NCBI GenBank assembly: GCA_019188255.1
Contig: JAETXT010000005.1
Location: 1,612,001 to 1,676,000, forward strand
Reading direction: 5' to 3'
Source: Verticillium longisporum
Taxonomy: Eukaryota > Ascomycota > Sordariomycetes > Glomerellales > Plectosphaerellaceae
Length of the DNA: 64,000 bases
Position numbers and translations under genes: made by a program. The notes under the pieces are model-generated. The model made no database searches and was not told the origin of the DNA. It worked only from the letters and a program-made list of their open reading frames with translations. This document shows positions 32,953 to 44,607 of this stretch, piece by piece. Within the stretch, counting starts at the first letter, position 1, and the number at the start of each line of letters is the position of its first letter.

Positions 32953-35921
32953 TTAGGAGGCATGTGTTGGAACACTTCGCGGGGTGACATCGCCACTTCG
33001 CTTGCGTCCTGAAGCCTGCTGCTGGCTCTGCTCAGACCTCGAGGCCTCAGCAATAGCCGCCATCTTCTTCCTGACCATGGCCAAACGGGAAGATATCATG
33101 TGAATCACTGCAAACAGGGTCAGCACAAAGACGAGCCCAGCCTGCTATGGGTTGACCTACTCTTCTTGACCACTTGCTGGTCGTCGCTATCCAGATCGCT
33201 GTTGACGTCGTCCTGGGACACAGCGTTCTTACTGGTGCTGGGAGACCGTCCTTTAGTCGTCTCACCGTCGTTGTCCAGCACAGCCTCAAGCATGTAGATA
33301 GCCGTAACGTAAGATATTACGCAACCCTCGAGATCAACGTTTGCAATTTCGTCAATGGCAGCACGCTTACTCATCTCCAGGGCGCGATCGTACATGAGCT
33401 TCTCAGCGCTAATACCAGGCGTCAAGTAGACTTGCTCAGTACCCGCCGAAGTAGACAAAGAGCAACTCTCGCCCTGGTTCCTAGGATGGCTGGGGTGGTC
33501 CTCGGGCAGCTGCTTCTGGGCCTCGATGAGTTTCAGACGAACAATTTCGGTCTTTTCGAGAACCTCATTGAACCGCCCGCGAACCCATTGAACTGTCGAG
33601 TTCATTCGCAGAATAAGATTTTCCTTCGCAGGATCCAGAGCCACGGTCGACTCTGAACGCGTTTTCTGTACCCACCATGCGTTTGCCACATCCATAGCCT
33701 TGGCCAAAAGCGTTAAAGCCTTGACGTAGAGCACCAAGGCCTCCTCGGAGAGCACGACAACAGCCTCCAGCGTCAGACCGTTGTCCTCGGAAGCCTCATC
33801 AGCAGAGAGGCCACCTAGCCCAGTGTCCGTCGATGGAGCGATAGGGAGGAGTTGTTTGTATTTGACTTCACCAAAACCAAAGACGCAATCGCTGCGGTGG
33901 GCCAAGTCTTGGATGTCCTTGACGGCTCGGGCATCCTCATCTGCAGGCACTCTCTGCTTCCCATCCTCGAGAAGGCCAGCGGGACCGTGAGTGGTAGGGT
34001 AGGCAGGAAACGCGCTGTAGATTTGTGGCGGCGACTGCCCCTTGCCCAGAACGTGATGTGGCACTTTGAACCCAAATAGGCGCACACTGGCATCCTGGAT
34101 GGCCTTCGTGATGAAGCTCGGCGTAGCGGATCCGGGGCTACCAGAGAAGCTCTTTTCGTAGGAGCCACGGCGTTCATGAGTGGGAAACTCCCGGCCCTGC
34201 GCGATCTGGACTGCTTGTGATGTCTGCGCCCGAACGGCGCCCGTCGTTGATGTGGGTGCGCCCTGCTGGGTAGCGCGGCGGACCATCTGCTGGCCAGATT
34301 TTGGCGAGAAGTTGAGTCGAGGGTTGGCTGCCATTTCGTCTGCGAAAGCATTCACCTCAACATGCTTCTTTTCCACCAAGACATAGTCACGTTCGAAGGC
34401 GACATCCTGCGCCGCTCTGTCCGATTCCGTCATGCTGCGCTCAGTCACAGGCCGAAGTTTGCCTCGGTGAGCGTTGTCGAAGGATGACGATGTGGGCGAC
34501 GGGGTGCCGCGAGCTGATGGGCGGGTGTAAGATGCATTTGATGGCCTGTGAGGCCTGGCCGGTGCAGAGGTTGATGGCTGCGGTGGAGGTGGCCGGCGGA
34601 TACCGAGACCTTGACCACTGTCTTGGCCGGGCGAGCTGCTAAGGCGCTCGCCGGACGGGCGGGATCCCCGTGGCAAACCCGAGCCCTCGGTTTGCGGAGA
34701 CCCTGAGAGACCTGCACGGGGTGAACGGGACAGACCAGTCTCCTCAGCATGGCGCCTCAGGGATGCTTGTCGTGACAGGGGCATGCTCTCAGGCTTGGTG
34801 CTCGCACGGGCTTCGATTGAGTTCCTTTGCTCCTGAGGCGGTTTCGGAATATCATCTTCAACAACGCCGGGAATGGCACCGGCCACGATAGGGTCGGCGA
34901 AGAAGTCTTCGAACCTGATTCGCTCGACGGGGTTGCGAGTGAGCAGCTTACTGATGAGCTTCACCAGATCTCTGCTCACGTTGGCATCCTTGGGGTATTT
35001 GATCTTGTCTTCAGCGGCCTCGATCTTCCTCAGTAGTTCAACGTGATTCCTGGCACGGAACGGGGGCCGGCCAGTGATCATCTCGTAGAGCACCGTTCCG
35101 ACCGACCAGAGATCGGCCTTGGCATCGTAGCGCTCATAGCGGAGAATTTCAGGCGCCATGTACAACGGTGAGCCGCAGAGGGTGTCAGCGAGGGATGTCG
35201 ACGGGAGGACGCGGGCGAAACCGAAGTCTGCGAGTTTCAGCATCGGCAGCGATGCCAGTCCTGCATTAGGAATCATGGAATCTCGGCTCGCGGACAAAAT
35301 GTGCTTTGGAACCGTGTCCCGGTACTGTGGTGATGGGAGAAGAAGCAGGTTCTGGGGCTTCACGTCCCGATGAACATAGTTCTTCTCTCGCAAGAATTTG
35401 AGGGCACTGCCCAATTGTTGAAGAAAGTGTCGAGTCACGACTTCGTGAAGACCTGAGTTCGGCGTGGAAGGGTACTTCCGTGCCATGTCGTGGGTCGCAG
35501 GATTTGTGCCCAGCTTATCACGTTTCTTGATGAATATTGATAGGTCGCCAAGCTCGCAGTACTCCATGGCGAGGTTGATGTGTGTCGATGACTCGATGCA
35601 GTCGTGGAGGGCGACAATGTGAGGGTGCCTCAGTGTTTTGAGGATTTGAATCTCGCCGTACAAGTTCTCCCTGAGCTTGGCGTTCAAGCGGCTGAGCTCG
35701 ACGGACTTGATGGCAACTAATGCTTTTGAGGTCTACAAGTCGAGGAGTTAGAACATGGCAACTTGTAGCAGGTTCCCGGGATGTCAAACCTTGTGGTAGC
35801 CTCTATACACAGTAGCAAAGCTACCCTTGCCGATCTCGGCATCGATCCAGAAGTCCCCCACCGTATCGCCTTCGCCGCGGCGCTTCCGCCCTGACGACGA
35901 CGTGGGGAGACGGTCTGCCAT
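32953..35921 (-). CDS. atg1: Autophagy serine/threonine kinase Atg1
   Basis: Exons 35921-35790, 35732-33161 and 33107-32953 on the minus strand; 952 residues. The kinase domain begins [20 protein letters not shown], with ATP Lys53 (VAIKSVE), catalytic HRD (165-167), DFG (213-215), and [13 protein letters not shown] 150-residue Ser/Pro/Arg-rich linker follows. The conserved C-terminal tMIT region that binds Atg13 starts near KYKQLLP and ends with [12 protein letters not shown] in the last exon. Atg1 starts autophagosome formation and the Cvt pathway after TORC1 inhibition. The 57-nt intron 1 falls just before the ATP-Lys strand, and intron 2 (53 nt) splits the Met of KKM. A long C/T-rich leader region lies upstream. 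The model is secure. Confidence 0.96.
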
Positions 35922-38095
35922 GTCGGCTGCAGTATGTGGCTTGTTTGCTTCTAGGTGGCAGATTGGGTGGCAGGCAAAGGTGACGAGGGAGCCCAGAGGG
36001 CTTATAAGGTCCGGTGGCGATGGGCGGTTGAATATATCGTCATGTACATGGGTTGTCTTGGAAGGGAACAGCGGTGGGTGTAGAGAGGTTTAAAGCAAAA
36101 GGAGAACGGCGGCTGTGGCACAAGATCGTGGTGTCAACGATGACTGTCGACGAATCGTGTCGGTGAACCAAGCTGGTGGACGCGTGAAGGTGTACAAGAC
36201 GGTGGGTAACCGTCAAGTCGAATCAAGCAGGGTCGCTGCAGGTGGTATGTCGACGGTGGTGCTGTTGGCGATGTCGAGGTAAGACAGAGGTGGTTCGGAT
36301 CTGGATCGGAACAGAATGGTTGTCGGCGGCCAAATGTAGGCGTGTTGGAAGAGAACGGCAGGGTTGAGGTAGTGAACGTTGGGTGTAGTGACTAATGCTA
36401 TGGAAGACAGAAGGTTAGCTTGGAGGCCAAACGGGATCGAATCGCGTGGGAGGCGAGAGTGGTGTAAGCGCATGCCTCAGCGGTCTGACGGGGTCTACCA
36501 AGGTCGGGGGATGGTGGAGACGAGGAGAGGTTGTGATAGACTGGCTACCTTGAGGGGCAAAGTGCAACAGGAGAGAGATCCGAGGCCAACCTAATGACTC
36601 GGAACTTCGAAGGGCAGAAGCGTTGTTGAACCTTGATGGACGGAACGTGCAGTGAAGAGGTGTATTGGTTGGGGAAATGTAAGTTATCGTAGATACGAGG
36701 TCCAAGACGCAGAGGTGCAACAGGACGTAGGGCGGGAGGTGAAAGGAGAGAAAAAAGGGCGAGAGGAGGGCCGGAGGACGAGAGGTCAGGACCGAGGAGC
36801 GTTGGATGATCGGAGGGCGACCAAGAAGAGCGATGGTAGACGAGAGGCAGGAGACGCGCAGGTGGAGGTGGCAGCAAGGGGGGCATGAACGTGTATGTGG
36901 ACATATGCGCAGGCATAGGCGCAAACGCAAGTGGAGGTTGGTAGGAAGAGGGTGGAGAGGATGGTACCTGGTGGGAGGATGCCGTGTTGCACGATGCCTG
37001 ACGTTGGGGAAGGGGGACAGCCCGTGGGGGGGAAGGGCGGCGTCGTCGTAGTGGTGGTGACTCGATGTGTGATGTGGTGTCACGGTGACGGATGACTGGC
37101 GTTGAGGCTTGTCTCTGGTAGCTGGCGGTGGTGCTTTGGTACAGGCGCAGGCGCAGGCTCAGGCGTCCAGGGTCGGTCGAGTTTGAAAAGGAGGGATGGC
37201 TGGACGGGACTGTTTTTGGTCTGAATATAGAGCACAACAAAACAATCCGCTGGTGACTCTTCCCTGAAAGAAGGGGTAGGGGGGGAACTGATGATGGTCG
37301 TGACCTGGAAGTGTAGGACCTTGGGTCCTTGGGGCCCTTGGGACCTGGGGGTGGGCTCGTGATGCGGTGACAGGCCTTGGAGCCCCATGCTATCGGCGGC
37401 ATGCGATGTGCACCTGCGCAGCTGGTGGCTCCTGCTGCTGCTGCTGCCAGCACTTCCGGGCGACCAATGCAGGTGCATCGACTTCGCCCCGCACGTACCT
37501 CCCAGGTCTCTGCCAGGGTCCAAGAGGCGCCTTTGAGCAGCTGGGTCGCCTTGAACAGGCGCCTGGATCGGGCTGTGGGGAGACTTGTCTGGTACGAGCG
37601 GGGAACCAGGCAGTCACGCTCCAAGACACCGGACACCCCTCTTCGGGTTGGCGTTATCGGGTGGTGCGCGCGCTCTTCTGGAGGTTATCATTGCGCGATA
37701 AGCTGAGCTGGATGCGTGCGAGAACAAGACGAGTCACTCTGCCGCTGCGTAGGAGGTACCCACACCACCCATCAACACCGCCCAACATGATCCATCCATC
37801 ACTAGGTACCTATGTCGGTACCATCCATTTCCAGGCCATGGCAGGGCAGATTGGGCTGGGCGTGGACCCTTTGTGTTCCATCACTGTGTTCCTTATTTGG
37901 GTTCGCGTAGATGGATCTCGGCTTTGCTTCCCTCACGTAGCTTACTTTTTTCACCGAAACACCCTGGTGAAGCATCATGGTAGGAGGGTTCGTCGTCCTG
38001 GGAGACCAAAACCTTAAGCAGTCTGAACGCGCTGTACCGCTGTCGCCATCAGCTCGACAGCCGTTAGTATCAGCGGCCTGTCCTGGTGAAAAAAC
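35922..38095. promoter_or_regulatory. Strand-asymmetric upstream region of atg1
   Basis: About 2.2 kb upstream of atg1. Much of 36,100-37,200 is strongly G/A-rich on the + strand, hence C/T-rich on the atg1 sense strand, as in long fungal promoters and 5' leaders. A (CTG)n-like run lies near 37430-37447. The long minus-strand ORFs here (for example 37636-36545) reflect this composition bias and lack domains. GGTACC/AGGTAC motifs recur near 37750-37830. No individual factor site can be assigned. Confidence 0.45.
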
Positions 38096-38217
38096 AGTTG
38101 GTATTAGGTGGATAAGTATTATTATATTTAGCTTAGTTTTTAGTCGCTAACGTGCCCCCAGGGCTACGTTTTATAGTTCCTACTAACTAACTATATTATA
38201 GGAGTCCCTTCTTTCAT
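38096..38217 (+). repeat. 122-bp direct repeat, copy 1
   Basis: Aligns without gaps to copy 2 at 38782-38903. About eight differences are seen, all transitions. Confidence 0.85.
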
Positions 38218-38781
38218 ATTACCCCCTTATAAGAGGACGCCTACGGCTATATCTTCATCTTCCTATACCTAGACATCTATCTTCTTCCATTCCTTAGAGA
38301 ATTATATCTCATTACGATTAGGGCAAGGACTAATAGTAATATAAACGGGTCGAGGTACTCTTTAGTCGTAGGTAATGAAACCGGGCAGGGCAGAAAGGTG
38401 TGGCTTAGCGATAAGGTGATAAGGAGTAGCTGATCAGGGAAACGGACATTAGCTAGACTCGTTGTAAGGACCCCCAAGGGACACACATCATCAATCCTAC
38501 ACTATACGTTCAAGGACCTATCTTTTCCCAGAATGACTGCTTCATTGCCCTGATCTGATAAGGTCTTCACTGGCCCTACTTCAGTAACTATCGGTAGTAT
38601 ATATTAAATAGGCGGGACGGTAGTATAGTACCCGTAGATAGGTTAAATAGCTTTAGGGTCTTTTCTTTATACTTAGTATAATAGAGCTTAAGATTTAAAT
38701 TAGAAAACGGACTTCTAGAGATATAGGAACTAGGTCGGTACTAGCATTAATTATCGAGGCCCTACTATAGTTACTAAAAAT

Positions 38782-38903
38782 AGTTAGTATTAGGTAGATA
38801 GGTATTATTATATCTAGCTTAGTTTTTAGTCGCTAACGTGCCCCTAGGGCTACGTTTTATAGTTCCTGCTAACTAACTGCATTATAGGAGTCCCTTCTTT
38901 CAT
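38782..38903 (+). repeat. 122-bp direct repeat, copy 2
   Basis: Partner of 38096-38217, 686 bases downstream in the same orientation. It ends next to a short palindromic stretch (CTTTCAT...ATGAAAG, about 38897-38924). Confidence 0.85.
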
Positions 38904-39615
38904 TCTGAGGGGGTAATATGAAAGTAGTATTATTGATAGATAGTTCGAGGTCTCAAAAGTGGGCGATCCCATCGAACTTAGTAGCATTGGAGCCCAGGAA
39001 CTGCTTGACTAGGCAGGTATAATCTAGCTAGGTAATAAGGCGGCAGTCGATATTAATAATTCTCGGCTATAAGAGGAAGGTTCAGCCTATAGAGCACCTT
39101 ATCGGCCTGATTGCTTAGATGCACCCGCCTCCGGTCGTAAATTGCTTACTCTGGATTATAGTTACTATAAGTCTAGGTATGCTCTTTTAGGTTCGTTTAG
39201 TGATCGACTTCGCATATATAATAGATAATAGAGGCCTACGCTATTAATCGAATTTAATAGGGCCCTAGGATTTAATAATATATTTAGTATGAAGCCTATA
39301 ATGAATTCTTATTAGAGGGCGCTCCTCTACTTTATACTTCTCCTGGAATTGAAAGGTAATAAGTTATATATTTCTCTAGTAATAGGTTCAGTATATAGAG
39401 ATAATAATATCGTTATTAATACTTAGTCGTCTAGCATTAGAGGTATTTAAGGGCGTAGTATAATGCCTTCTAGTTAATTAGTAAGGATACTACGATAGTG
39501 CACTTCTAGCTCTATAAGCAAATATCGTATAGGCAATGGAATTCCTTAGGTAAGGGATCAGGGCGGAACTGATCTACTAAGCCCTGCTATAGTTACTAGA
39601 AGATAGAATCAATAG

Positions 39616-41355
39616 AATTGCTTATAGTACAGGGGTTTAAAAGTATTAATATATTAGTTAAGTTCCTATATAATAAAAATGGGTTAACCCATGGATCTTC
39701 AATATAGTGATTCCCGGCAGCTGCATACCCCAAGTGGGGTGCAATTGCAATCCCAATCTCCCAGGTGACGCATGACGTCTCCTTGACACCCCGACCGCCT
39801 ACCACACACGAGCACATAAGCGAGCTACGCGACCGATGGCGCCAGATGGCGAGTGCCGTACTGGGTGCTTGGAAGGCGCCCAGCGATGCACTACTCATCC
39901 TTCTAGATTACGCCAGAACATCTGATAAATCGCTTTTGGCCTCTCTCGCCTCTCGCGCGGCACTTCGGTGAGCCAACCGTATTTCCTCTTTGCCATTTGT
40001 GGCAGGTACCTGAATCAACGAACCCCCATGAGCTGATATTGCGAGACATGGCGCAATCACTCGGTACGGTTTTGCCAACACTTTGTGCCATTGAGTCGAA
40101 TCGCTCGTCAGAACCCTTTTTTACCCCCCGAAGAGGTCGAGTCAAGTCGACGATCTCGGGGCATTCGAACTTGATCACTTTCTGCAAGGCGTTCAGGCAA
40201 CAAGGGCGTCCTGCAGCGACGCGCCTTGAATGGAACATCAGTGCCGAGAATGCCCACAACTGTTGCCTTGTCTGCCTGCCCGAAACATGAGTCTCTAGCG
40301 CTGATCGGCTTACCGTCGTTCCCCTGTTTCTATTATCCTTGTCTGCATCGAGCCTTGTACGGCAGCCGGCTATCTGCCTTGATGGCTTCGCGCTTCAACG
40401 TTGAGATTGGGAGTCCTTTTCCTTTTTGGGCGAGACGACTACCATCGGGAAAGCTCGTCTGTTCACTTGGCTTCAGCATCGATACGGTCAACTCTCAAGG
40501 GCTTTTCGCAACACGTAGGACTTGGAGATCCGTGCAGCCCACGAAGCGCTCCCCTGTAACAAAGTAGAAAGGCCTTGACATAACCTGGTTCCTGGACGTC
40601 CTTGACATCACCATGCAAGCCTCATGCGCCATCTTCCCGGGGTCCCTCACCATCGCCAGCCGTCACCCGTCCAAACGACACATGTCTCAACCGCGGCGAC
40701 CGGATGAGGCCAAATGATCCAAGCTTCGTCTGCCTCCCTGCTTGTCTTACCTCATCTCTCGGAATCCCAGCCTCCCCCAGAGCTGTCACTCCAGGTCGTC
40801 AGGACTGTCTGTCTGGCTGGCTGGCTGACTAGCACGTTCACCATTCACAGGTGCCCATGCCGAACCGCATCCCAGAAGAGTGACCGAGCCGCTCACCAGC
40901 TGATTGCTGCCTCTGAGGCTTCATCCACACACCAACCAACAATCACGACAACGAACCAATCTCCCCACGCCGAGCCAACTGCACTCACGCACACAGGCAT
41001 ACACATAACACACCATCACACGCACACCTGTCTCGCAAGCGCGATCAGTCAATCATCTGTCCCACGCTACCACTGCCTTGTCAGATCTCCACCCCGAGGC
41101 CCAGGGGGGGGAGGCAGAAGGGTGGCAAGGAGAGGGGAGCGCGCATCTGCCGTGCGACCCTCCCTTTAGGCACACCCGACCGTCCCGCCCACCACCAACA
41201 GCGGCCACCCCCCGCAGCCCTCCTCCCCCTTGGACTAGGTCGGCGAGCGAACTGCTGCCGCTGTTACTAGGTCGGATGCGACCCTCCTCCTCCTCCTCCC
41301 CTTGCACGTCAAGGTTGCCGTCTCGACGCGCGCCACGAGTTTTGTGATCAAATAA

Positions 41356-41387
<32 letters not shown>

Positions 41388-42188
41388 CAGGCGAGCAGAA
41401 CCCCGTCTCCGGCAGGCTATACAGTACAGTCGGTAGGTGCATATGCAAGCCCTCTCGAATGCCCGTAGCTGTTTTCGTGACGACCGAGTCGCCCTGCTTT
41501 GCCTGGTTGTCCAACATGGACAGCGTGGCGCGCGAGACATGATCATTGGTTCCCCGGCCGTGGGGTATGCATGCATGTGCTCTTTCTGTGGTCGATCGCT
41601 GGTGGGTGGTACTACTCAATCCGACGTGCATTCAAATAAGGAGGTGTTTGACCTCTTTCATAACGTTCATCTATCGTGTTATCTCGCTGTTCGCTATACA
41701 ACACGGGGTTGCGCAGCCAGGTAGGAGGGGAAGGCTGCCCAACTTCCCTCAAAAGACGGAGTAGGGTGATATCTTGCCCCCCTCTCCTACCCCGCGAACC
41801 ACCAGCCTATACCAAAGGCGATAGGACCAATCTTTCTCTCTTTCCTCCTCTTTATTGCTTCCCCAAAAAGGGGGGGGGGCCTTCATCAGGTTCCCGGAAG
41901 TCGCCTCAGATCCAGCCGACAGCAAGCAAAGCCGGCGTTGGCTGAAAACCAGCTACCCGAACACCCCCATTTTCCCGTTCCTTTCCCGCCCCTTTTCCCA
42001 CCCTATCACACCCTCCGAGCGGCTCGTCTCAAAGGATCCGGGGCCGGCCACACAGAGGTGCAGCCCCGACACCCCTTCTGGCGCTCGCTTGTCGTCGGGA
42101 GGCGATGCGCGGATGTCAAGGCACCCGACCGGGACGACCCCCGACATGCGACTGGCTACATCGGCCGTAGCATGCGCGTGCTTCGCAT
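39616..42188. other. Gene-poor stretch between the RIP island and the aminotransferase gene
   Basis: About 2.6 kb without a supported gene. Composition returns to about 50-60% GC from about 39,720. It includes a TG microsatellite and a G run at about 41869-41878. The 41053-41631 minus-strand ORF and overlapping + strand ORFs are low-complexity and have no domain. Confidence 0.4.
41357..41386 (+). repeat. (TG)15 microsatellite
   Basis: Fifteen perfect TG units, read directly. Confidence 0.95.
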
Positions 42189-43582
42189 TTAGTGGCCGGC
42201 GGCCTTCTTGACGTTCGGCAGCTCCTTGAGTGCCTCGCCGATGGTGTCGATGGCCTTGCGCAGGTCAGTCTCGGAGATGACGAGGGGAGGCGCAAAACGG
42301 ATAATGTTGCCGTGCGTGGGCTTGGCCTGGGCTCGTGTGTTAGTGTGCATTCAGCAAAAATAGGTACCCTGATCAGGACAACTTACCAGCAGGCCCTTCT
42401 CCTTGAGCAGGATGCACAGGTCCCACGCCGTGCGGCCGTTGGCGGCCGACTCGTCAATGACGACAGCGTTCAGCAGACCCTTACCGCGGACGATCTTGAT
42501 GATGGGCGAGCCAAAGGCGGTGATGCCATCGCGGAAGATGTGGCCCAGCTTCTCGGCCTTAGCTGTGAGGTCCTCCTCCTCCATGATCTCGAGGGCGCGC
42601 ATGGAGACGGCGCAGCCGAGAGGGTTGCCGCCGTAGGTGGAGCCGTGGGTGCCGGGCTCGACGACGAGCATGACCTCGCGGCTGGACAGGACGGCCGACA
42701 CGGGATACATGCCGCCGGAGATGGCCTTGCCGAGGGTGACCATGTCGGGCTTGATCTCGGCCCACTGCGAGCAGAGCATGCGGCCGGTGCGGCCGATACC
42801 GGTCTGGATCTCGTCGCAAATGAAGAGAACGTTGTGCTTCTTGCAGAGCGCGGACACGGCGGCGAGGTAACCCTCATCGGGAACGACGACACCGGCCTCG
42901 CCCTGGATGGGCTCGACGATGAAGGCGGCCGTCTCCTTGCCGTGGGCCTCGAGAACCTCCTCCAGGTCGGCAATGTTGTTGTAGCGGATGGGCTTGCCGG
43001 TGGAGGGGCTGAAGGCTCCGATGCCGGGGACATAGGGGCCGTAGTTGTCGCGGGACTCGGGGTCGGTGGACAGGGAGATGGCGGTCATGGTGCGGCCGTG
43101 GAAGTTGTCCTCGACGGAGAAGACGAGCGCCTTGTCCTTCTCGACGCCCTTGACCTTGTAGGCCCACTTGCGGGCAATCTTGATGGCCGTCTCGACGGCC
43201 TCGGCGCCCGTGTTCATGGGCAGGACCATGTCGTAGCCGAACACGTCACGGACCTTCTCGGCCCAGCGGGGAAGACATCGTTGTAGAAGGCACGCGACGA
43301 GAGGGTCAGGCGGCCAGCCTGGTCGGCGAGGGCCTTGACGAGCTCGGGGTGGCAGTGGCCCTGGTTGACGGCGGAGTAGGCAGAGAGGAAGTCGAGGTAC
43401 TGGCGGCCCTCGGGGTCCCAGACGTGCACGCCGCTGCCGCGCGCAAAGACGACAGGCAGAGGGTGGTAGTTGTGCGCGGCGTACTCCTCCTCAGTCTTGA
43501 TAGCGCCGTCGGTGGAGGCAGCGTGGTACTTGGAGGGGGCGGCAGCAGAGGTGCCGGAAGGGCTGTCGGCGTGGGGGGCCAT
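42189..43582 (-). CDS. car2: Ornithine aminotransferase, with an apparent one-base deletion
   Basis: Minus-strand exons 43582-42387 and 42326-42189 (60-nt intron); 444 residues if one missing base is allowed for. It is a class-III PLP aminotransferase that converts ornithine and 2-oxoglutarate to glutamate semialdehyde and glutamate in arginine catabolism. Motifs include [58 protein letters not shown] and the PLP-Lys segment [12 protein letters not shown]. The frame breaks in a run of four C (sense strand) at 43271-43268, where the family reads DVFPRWAEKV. The genomic frame before the run continues into AGPRRSV and a stop at about 43214, while the downstream frame resumes perfectly with [11 protein letters not shown]. 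Codon use on both sides is normal, so a sequencing under-call is more likely than a pseudogene. Confidence 0.92.
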
Positions 43583-44607
43583 CGTGTGAGAGGGAGGAGG
43601 AGATGTAGATGGGAATGGAAAAATTGTGGGAGGTGTGATGTCAATCAGACAAATGCAGTGCTGATCGTCAGGGTCGCAGGCTTGTTTGTTGCTCGTCAGA
43701 TCAAGGTATCATGTGAGGTTGAGGAACGGAAATGCACAGGGATATCCAAAGCAAGAGAGAGAGAGGTGTTGAGAGTAGAGAACAAGAAAGGAGGGGCAAA
43801 ATCGCGGGGTGGTCTTTCTAGAAGGGAGGGGTGGCCTAGATATACCCTCTTTTTCTCGAGAAGCAATGAACCACCGGTCTACGGGGCCGGCACTATGAAT
43901 GAAAACAGACTGGAACCTCTTGGAACGTTTCCCAAGGCGCGCAAGAGGAAAAAAAACCCCAAACATGACCAGATCATTGTTGCGCCTTGGAACGGACGAT
44001 TTGGCAAGACGCTCCACCGTGATACCCCTATGCGCAGGTTTACGCGGAGGAGCGGGCGGGCATGACACAGAGGTACCGGCGGGCTGGTCACATGGGCAGT
44101 GGGCATTGGCGGACGTGTTGGAGGGGCTTGGGGCGGGGCGGCCGAGGGAAAGCGGGAGATGGTCGCAGCTGATAGCTCCAACGACGACGATAGGGTGAAG
44201 ATGCTAGCAGGAGGTACGAGAAGGGGTCTTGCCTCCATTGTCGGCCAGATCGTCCGGATTGGGGAGGAGGGATGGAGGGCCGGCGAGAACCAATGGGAGG
44301 CCAGTTGATTGTGTCTTCAGCCGACTGGGTGGTCCAATGGCGGAAGGTGGAGCAGGCCCCCCCTGAGCCTCAGCGGCTACAAGCGCTACACCGAGAGCCC
44401 TGAGCCCCCTCGAGGGCCTGTGGCGAGGACAGGTTTAGCAGGCGAGGCCACCGTCGCTCAGGGGGCAGATCTGGGGGCTCCAGGGGGAAAGGAGCTCCTT
44501 CCTCTCAATTCCATTCTGGCCGATGGTCAAGACACATTTCAGAAACCACAACACCACAGGCCAAGCATCACAGTCTCGCCCATTCTGACGAGACGCGCAG
44601 GTCGGCC
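43583..44607. promoter_or_regulatory. Divergent promoter region of car2 and gpi10
   Basis: About 1 kb between two divergently transcribed genes. It is C/T-rich on the car2 sense strand near its ATG. Short ORFs here are not supported. Confidence 0.45.

Larger units (their letters stand above)
38096..39615. mobile_element. RIP-degraded repeat element remnant
   Basis: An AT-rich island of about 1.5 kb in a GC-rich setting, crowded with TA dinucleotides and in-frame stops in all frames. It contains two direct 122-bp repeats (38096-38217 and 38782-38903) that differ only by transitions, which is the footprint of repeat-induced point mutation. The tail of repeat 1 (38211-38226) is the inverse complement of a segment just after repeat 2 (38909-38924). 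A further pair of related 18-base segments lies at 38761 and 39584. No intact open frame remains. The layout would fit decayed LTRs or a nested, rearranged element, but the class cannot be assigned here. Confidence 0.75.

Noticed and set aside
36545..37636. 363-codon minus-strand ORF upstream of atg1
   Set aside because: Low-complexity Pro/Ser/Arg composition reflects the C/T-rich strand. No domain or ATG context was seen, and it lies in the promoter region.
42192..43286. 364-codon ORF on the + strand
   Set aside because: It is antisense to ornithine aminotransferase and arises from the third-position GC bias of that gene; it has no domain.
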